Shown here in pieces: positions 60,882 through 64,000 of a stretch of 64,000 nt of DNA. Within the stretch, counting starts at the first letter, position 1. Every line of letters begins with the position of its first letter. A program made the translations under genes and the position numbers. The notes below the pieces were generated by a model that did no database searches, had not been told where the DNA came from, and worked only from the letters and a program-made list of their open reading frames with translations. Origin of the DNA: Rhodospirillales bacterium 70-18 (GTDB lineage Bacteria; Pseudomonadota; Alphaproteobacteria; Acetobacterales; Acetobacteraceae); NCBI GenBank assembly GCA_001899585.1, contig MKWE01000025.1:19081-83080 (forward strand), in the 5' to 3' direction.

Positions 60882-61332
60882 TGCGCGGTTGGTCCCACCG
60901 TCCCACTCCGGGCGCCGGGCGCTTCTTGGTGGGACACGCTGAATTCGAGGCCAACCGCGGAGGCGCGGTGATCTGTCCCACTGTCCCACCTGTCCTACTA
61001 GGTATGAAACCTAGATTCGGAGAGGGAGGCAGGAGAGGGAAATACATGTTTCCCTATATAGGGTTTGGGCACATGGGTCCGGCTGGGACAGGCGAGACAG
61101 TTCCAACTAATAATCGGAATTTGCTCAACAATTCCTGTCCCACTGGAAAATCCAAGGCCGGACGAGGTGGGGCAGGCGAGCCGCGATCTCCTGCGGGTCG
61201 CGCTCCAACCGCGACGGGTCCGCCACGACCTTGATGCGCCATAGCAATCCATGCGGACGACGACGGCGAGCTCCGCCAAGAACCGCGCCGTCGTCGCCCT
61301 GACCACGCCGTTCCCCCTCTCAGGAGATCACC
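60882..61332. other. gene-free stretch with GTCCCAC repeats and palindromes
   Basis: No credible gene is present. GTCCCAC occurs exactly at 60892, 60900, 60975, 60983 and 61137, inverted at 60929, and with one change at 60992. CTAGGT-N5-ACCTAG (60998-61014) and CCCTATATAGGG (61052-61063) are perfect inverted repeats. The stretch sits between the primase-helicase and RuvC-like genes, so an origin or regulator binding region is plausible. Confidence 0.5.
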
Positions 61333-61884
61333 ATGGCTTCCGCGACTCTGATCGTCCCTACGGCCGGCGCAAGTGTGCCGCGCATCCCCATCGCTCTGCC
61401 GCCGGTCGGCACCGGCACCACCTCCGTGCTCGCCCTCGATCTCGGCACCGCCACCGGCTGGGCGCTACGCGGCCGCGACGACCGCATCACTTCGGGCACC
61501 ATCACCTTCCGCACCAGCCGCTTCGAGGGCGGCGGCATGCGCTACCTGCGCTTCCAGAACTGGCTCGGCCAGATCGCCCGGCTGGCCGGACCGATCGACC
61601 GCGTGGTGTTCGAGGAGGTCCGCCGCCACGCCAGTACGGATAGCTCTCACGTTTACGGCGGCTTCTTGGCAACCATGACGGCCTGGTGCGAGCAGCGCGA
61701 GACAGCCTACCAGGGCGTACCGGTCGGCACCATCAAGCGCTTCGCCACTGGCCGCGGCAATGCCGACAAGACCGCGGTTATCGCGGCGATCCGCCTTCGT
61801 GGCTTCAATCCGTCGGATGACAATGAGGCGGACGCGCTGGCCATCCTGCTGTGGGCGATTGAGACGCAGGGAGGAGTGGCATGA
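61333..61884 (+). CDS. RuvC-like Holliday junction resolvase (phage)
   Basis: A 183-residue RNase H-fold protein: VLALDLGTATGWALRG has the first catalytic Asp, RVVFEEVRRH the catalytic Glu, and DDNEADALAILLWA the C-terminal acidic pair. That is the RuvC family pattern used by phages to resolve junctions before packaging. ATG at 61333 follows CAGGAG. Stop overlaps the HNH gene start (ATGA). Confidence 0.82.
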   Translation: MASATLIVPTAGASVPRIPIALPPVGTGTTSVLALDLGTATGWALRGRDDRITSGTITFRTSRFEGGGMRYLRFQNWLGQIARLAGPIDRVVFEEVRRHASTDSSHVYGGFLATMTAWCEQRETAYQGVPVGTIKRFATGRGNADKTAVIAAIRLRGFNPSDDNEADALAILLWAIETQGGVA

Positions 61885-62435
61885 GCGACGTGCTATCGGA
61901 CAAATTGTGCCCTGACGCATCGATCTGTGAATGGCGCCCGATCCCGGGCTGGCCCGAATACGAAGTTTCCGAGCACGGTAGCTTGCGCCGCGCTCACGGC
62001 AGGAAAGGCGCAAGGCCAGGGCATGCGCTGAAGCCCTGGCGCAATAAACATACGGGGTACCTCCAGATCTCGCTTTGGCGAGGAAATCAGGATTTCCGCA
62101 CGACCGTCCACCGGATCGTCGCGCTGGCGTTCATCGGTCAGGCGCCTTCGTCCAAACACGTGGTCGCCCACAATGACGGCAGTCGAGAGAACAATCACTG
62201 GACCAATCTACGTTGGGCCACCCAGCGCGAGAACATGGCCGATACGGCGCGGCACGGCACGCACAACCGTGGCAGCCGGAACGGCCAAGCCAAGATCGAC
62301 GAGGTCTGCGCGCTGGCCATCCGCAAGATGGTGGCGATGAACGTCCCACGCTCGGTCGCCGCTGAGGGCTTCGGAGTTTGCCGGCAGACGGTCGACGACA
62401 TTGTGAGCAAGCGGCGATGGAGGCACGTGCGATGA
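61881..62435 (+). CDS. HNH homing-type endonuclease
   Basis: A 184-residue protein. CEWRPIPGWPEYEVSEHGSLRR is a NUMOD4-like DNA-binding start, VVAHNDGSRENNHWTNLRW is the HNH catalytic core, and the C terminus AEGFGVCRQTVDDIVSKRRW looks like a NUMOD/helix-turn-helix tail. Phages carry such free-standing homing endonucleases, which cleave DNA lacking the gene. ATGA overlaps on both sides suggest clean insertion into the operon. Confidence 0.85.
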   Translation: MSDVLSDKLCPDASICEWRPIPGWPEYEVSEHGSLRRAHGRKGARPGHALKPWRNKHTGYLQISLWRGNQDFRTTVHRIVALAFIGQAPSSKHVVAHNDGSRENNHWTNLRWATQRENMADTARHGTHNRGSRNGQAKIDEVCALAIRKMVAMNVPRSVAAEGFGVCRQTVDDIVSKRRWRHVR

Positions 62436-62659
62436 GCCTCTACGGCGCTCCGCGGCCGCCCCGGTCCTGCCTGGACCGGGGAGCCACCCCGACCTACCCC
62501 TGGGCACTCGATGCCATGCGCCGACAGGCCTGGCTGCAGCACGGCGTGGCTGCACTCAGCATCGCGGACATCACCGATCCCTGGTTGCGCCAGGCGATCA
62601 CCAACGAGGCCACGCGGCGCTGGGGACCGCGCAACGGAGGACAGCACCATGGCCGGTAA
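62432..62659 (+). CDS. small hypothetical phage protein
   Basis: A 75-residue protein starting at ATG 62432, overlapping the HNH gene stop. The sequence contains RRQAWLQHGVAALSIADITDP, with no named domain. It overlaps the next gene by 11 bp (next start at 62649). Function unknown. Confidence 0.55.
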   Translation: MSLYGAPRPPRSCLDRGATPTYPWALDAMRRQAWLQHGVAALSIADITDPWLRQAITNEATRRWGPRNGGQHHGR

Positions 62660-63203
62660 GCGCACTCGCAAGAACACCACATCGCGTCGTGATGGCCTGG
62701 CCAAGCCCAGCGCTTGGCGGCTGCAGCATGGCAACTTCCATCCACCGAGCTACGACACAGACCCGGACACCGGGATCGTTGTGGCGCATCGGCGTGCGGT
62801 GGACAGCATCAGTCTGATGCTCGCCAATGGCACGATCACGCGGGAGATGCACGATGCTGGCACGATCTTTCGCGAGCTGTTCCGCACGGCGGCGCTGGAC
62901 CGCATGGCGACGTCACAGCTGGAGCGCGTCGCTGGCGGCGGCACCGACGTGCTCTCGGTCCGTCAGGCCGACGCACGGCGTCGCATTGCCGCCGCGATGG
63001 ACGCACTCGGCGGGCATGACAGCCCCGCAGGCTCCTGTGCCTGGTTCGTCCTCGGCCTCGAGTTCTCGCTGCGGACATGGGCAACACGGCAAGGCTGGGG
63101 CGGACGCTACGTCCATGGTCCGGTGGCGCAAGGCATGGTGGTCGCAGCCCTCGGCACACTGGCGATGCATTTCGGGTTGACCCCACGCTCGCAAGCAGCC
63201 TGA
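62649..63203 (+). CDS. hypothetical phage protein (DUF6456-like)
   Basis: A 184-residue protein. HRRAVDSISLMLANGTITREMHDAGTIF and DARRRIAAAMDALGGHDSPAGSC resemble a helical family (DUF6456) widespread in alphaproteobacterial genomes and phages. ATG at 62649 with GGAGGACAG upstream. The gene ends just before a GC-rich hairpin. Function unknown, perhaps a regulator of late genes. Confidence 0.65.
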   Translation: MAGKRTRKNTTSRRDGLAKPSAWRLQHGNFHPPSYDTDPDTGIVVAHRRAVDSISLMLANGTITREMHDAGTIFRELFRTAALDRMATSQLERVAGGGTDVLSVRQADARRRIAAAMDALGGHDSPAGSCAWFVLGLEFSLRTWATRQGWGGRYVHGPVAQGMVVAALGTLAMHFGLTPRSQAA

Positions 63204-63210
63204 CGCACGG

Positions 63211-63238
63211 ACGCGAGGCGGTAACAGCCGCCCCGCGT
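63211..63238. terminator. hairpin terminator candidate after the early operon
   Basis: ACGCGAGGCGG (63211-63221) pairs with CCGCCCCGCGT (63228-63238) with one mismatch and loop TAACAG, 8 bp past the DUF6456-like stop. A U-run is weak, so Rho-independence is uncertain. The following 232 bp to the ParB-like start show no gene. Confidence 0.45.
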
Positions 63239-63470
63239 TCCTGTTACAATTCACCCCCTGGCAGCGCGCGAATCGATGATTGTATGATGTGGATACGTAG
63301 AGAAGCTGTAACGACGGTGGCGCACCAGCCACAGTGGCTCTTGAGCCACTTCGTTGCCAAACTCATGGTTCCTTCCCGGCAGGATCGTATGCGGGGGGCC
63401 AGCGCGCGATAGGTCGCTAGCGTCAGCCCGCAAATTTGGTTCGCAGTTCGCAGCCACACCCATAATTCGG

Positions 63471-64000
63471 ATGGTGCCCATGCCGCTCCCCTGGATGGCA
63501 GCGAAGATCCTGCTGCGCCCGGCGGCCGACCTGCGTCCGCACGCCGGCAACGCGCGGGTGCACTCGGCGGAGCAGCTGGAGCAGATCAAGGCCAGCATGC
63601 TGGCCTTCGGTTTCACCAACCCGCTGCTGGTCGACGAGGACGGCGTGCTGATCGCCGGCCACGGCCGGCTGGAGGCGGCGCTGGCGCTCGGCATCGCCAA
63701 GGCGCCGGTGATCGTGCTGAAGCACCTCGGCTCCGCGCAGAAGGAGGCGCTGCGTCTGGCCGACAACCGCATCGCCGAGAATGCGACCTGGGACCAGGCG
63801 CTGCTGCGCGACGCGCTGGCCGGGTTGCAGCAGGCCGGCGAGATCGACCTGCTGGCGATCGGCTTCTCAGGCGACGAGATCGGCGCCATCCTGGCCGCGG
63901 CGCAAGAGGCCGTCACCGATGGCGACGCGCCGGCGGACCAGGACAGCACCGATCACGACGCGGAGGCCGGCGCTGATGGCGCCGATGCCGGAGATACGGC
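63471..64000 (+). CDS. ParB-domain protein, probably with a DNA methylase (3' end cut off)
   Basis: The frame from ATG 63471 (alternative 63480) is open to the window edge (176 residues seen). The N terminus is a ParB/sulfiredoxin-like nuclease-fold domain: ADLRPHAGNARVHSAEQLEQIKASM, then LIAGHGRLEAALALG and LADNRIAENATWD. In phages this domain is commonly fused to an N6/N4 DNA methylase, so the missing part is likely to carry methylase motifs. A D/A-rich segment starts near the edge. Likely phage DNA modification, which could protect its DNA from host restriction. Confidence 0.75.
   Translation, partial: MVPMPLPWMAAKILLRPAADLRPHAGNARVHSAEQLEQIKASMLAFGFTNPLLVDEDGVLIAGHGRLEAALALGIAKAPVIVLKHLGSAQKEALRLADNRIAENATWDQALLRDALAGLQQAGEIDLLAIGFSGDEIGAILAAAQEAVTDGDAPADQDSTDHDAEAGADGADAGDT

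Larger units (their letters stand above)
47980..64000. mobile_element. prophage-like element, early half (right end outside window)
   Basis: A serine-recombinase operon and an ImmA/Xre operon on the minus strand face a rightward early operon of replication and recombination genes. This is a lysogeny module next to a lytic early module. No structural genes are visible; they would lie past the right edge. The left boundary is unresolved: it could be at 47980 or include the operon at 42491-47843 up to the tRNA. No att repeats were identified. Confidence 0.75.

Noticed and set aside
60845..61234. 129-codon plus-strand frame
   Set aside because: Pro/Gly/Arg-rich with no domain, and it spans the GTCCCAC repeats and palindromes; treated as non-coding.
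1..64000. CRISPR array
   Set aside because: No series of evenly spaced identical repeats of 24-40 bp was seen; the only tandem repeats are the short coding ones in ppk1 and the permease gene.

Overview
The window reads as a GC-rich alphaproteobacterial chromosome, most likely Rhodospirillales/Acetobacteraceae. This rests on gene content: a chvI-chvG two-component pair beside pckA, an alphaproteobacterial-type cytochrome oxidase subunit IV, a short DnaA-like HdaA, and one exact GTTC-N7-GTTC LexA box of the alphaproteobacterial type. Assignment below class level is inference.

Bases 1-41949 look like ordinary chromosome. From the left: the tail of an ATC-hydrolase-like gene; an MFS transporter and an inositol-monophosphatase-family enzyme; a five-gene Ugp-type ABC importer operon with two consecutive paralogous binding proteins (2496-8121, minus); coaE-dnaQ; pckA; a HugZ-like protein; chvI-chvG. 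A catabolic island follows (14601-27611): a LysR regulator divergent from a dipeptide/opine-type ABC importer with a fused double ATPase, an old-yellow-enzyme-type demethylase-like flavoprotein, a GNAT protein, a DadA-like FAD oxidoreductase, a GhrA-like dehydrogenase, an L-2-haloacid-dehalogenase-like HAD protein and an Lrp regulator. Together they suggest uptake and oxidative breakdown of an N-methylated or otherwise substituted amino acid. Next are ppx, ppk1, hdaA, an AI-2E/PerM-type permease and a CDP-alcohol phosphatidyltransferase (one minus-strand run), then purM-purN, a 51-residue COX subunit IV, ndk, an ABC-F ATPase, a YbaK-type deacylase, and a co-transcribed thioredoxin/TPR, LON-domain, Trm112-like and DUF971 group ending at a tRNA-Gly(GCC).

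Immediately after that tRNA the base composition changes. About 541 bp hold no gene I trust. Then comes a compact, AT-richer four-gene minus-strand operon (42491-47843): a DNA methyltransferase, a phosphoribosyltransferase-like protein, an ORC/Cdc6-like AAA+ ATPase and a Rossmann-like protein of unknown function. The tight spacing, the gene types and the position beside a recombinase suggest a defence or conflict system; this is the best candidate in the window for a little-described system.

From about 47980 to the right edge is the early half of a prophage or prophage-like element. It has a serine-recombinase operon (minus), an ImmA/Xre regulatory operon with a LexA box upstream (minus), and a rightward early operon: sigma-like protein, RecA-like Sak4-type ATPase, SSB-like protein, a truncated nuclease, an SF1 helicase, a TOPRIM-VapE primase-helicase, a RuvC-like resolvase, an HNH homing-type endonuclease and a ParB-domain protein that runs off the edge. 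Structural phage genes, if present, lie beyond base 64000. A gene-free 451-bp stretch (60882-61332) contains repeated GTCCCAC words and palindromes and is a candidate replication or regulatory site.

Several short repeat families occupy intergenic junctions of the chromosomal part. No CRISPR array, rRNA or insertion sequence was seen.
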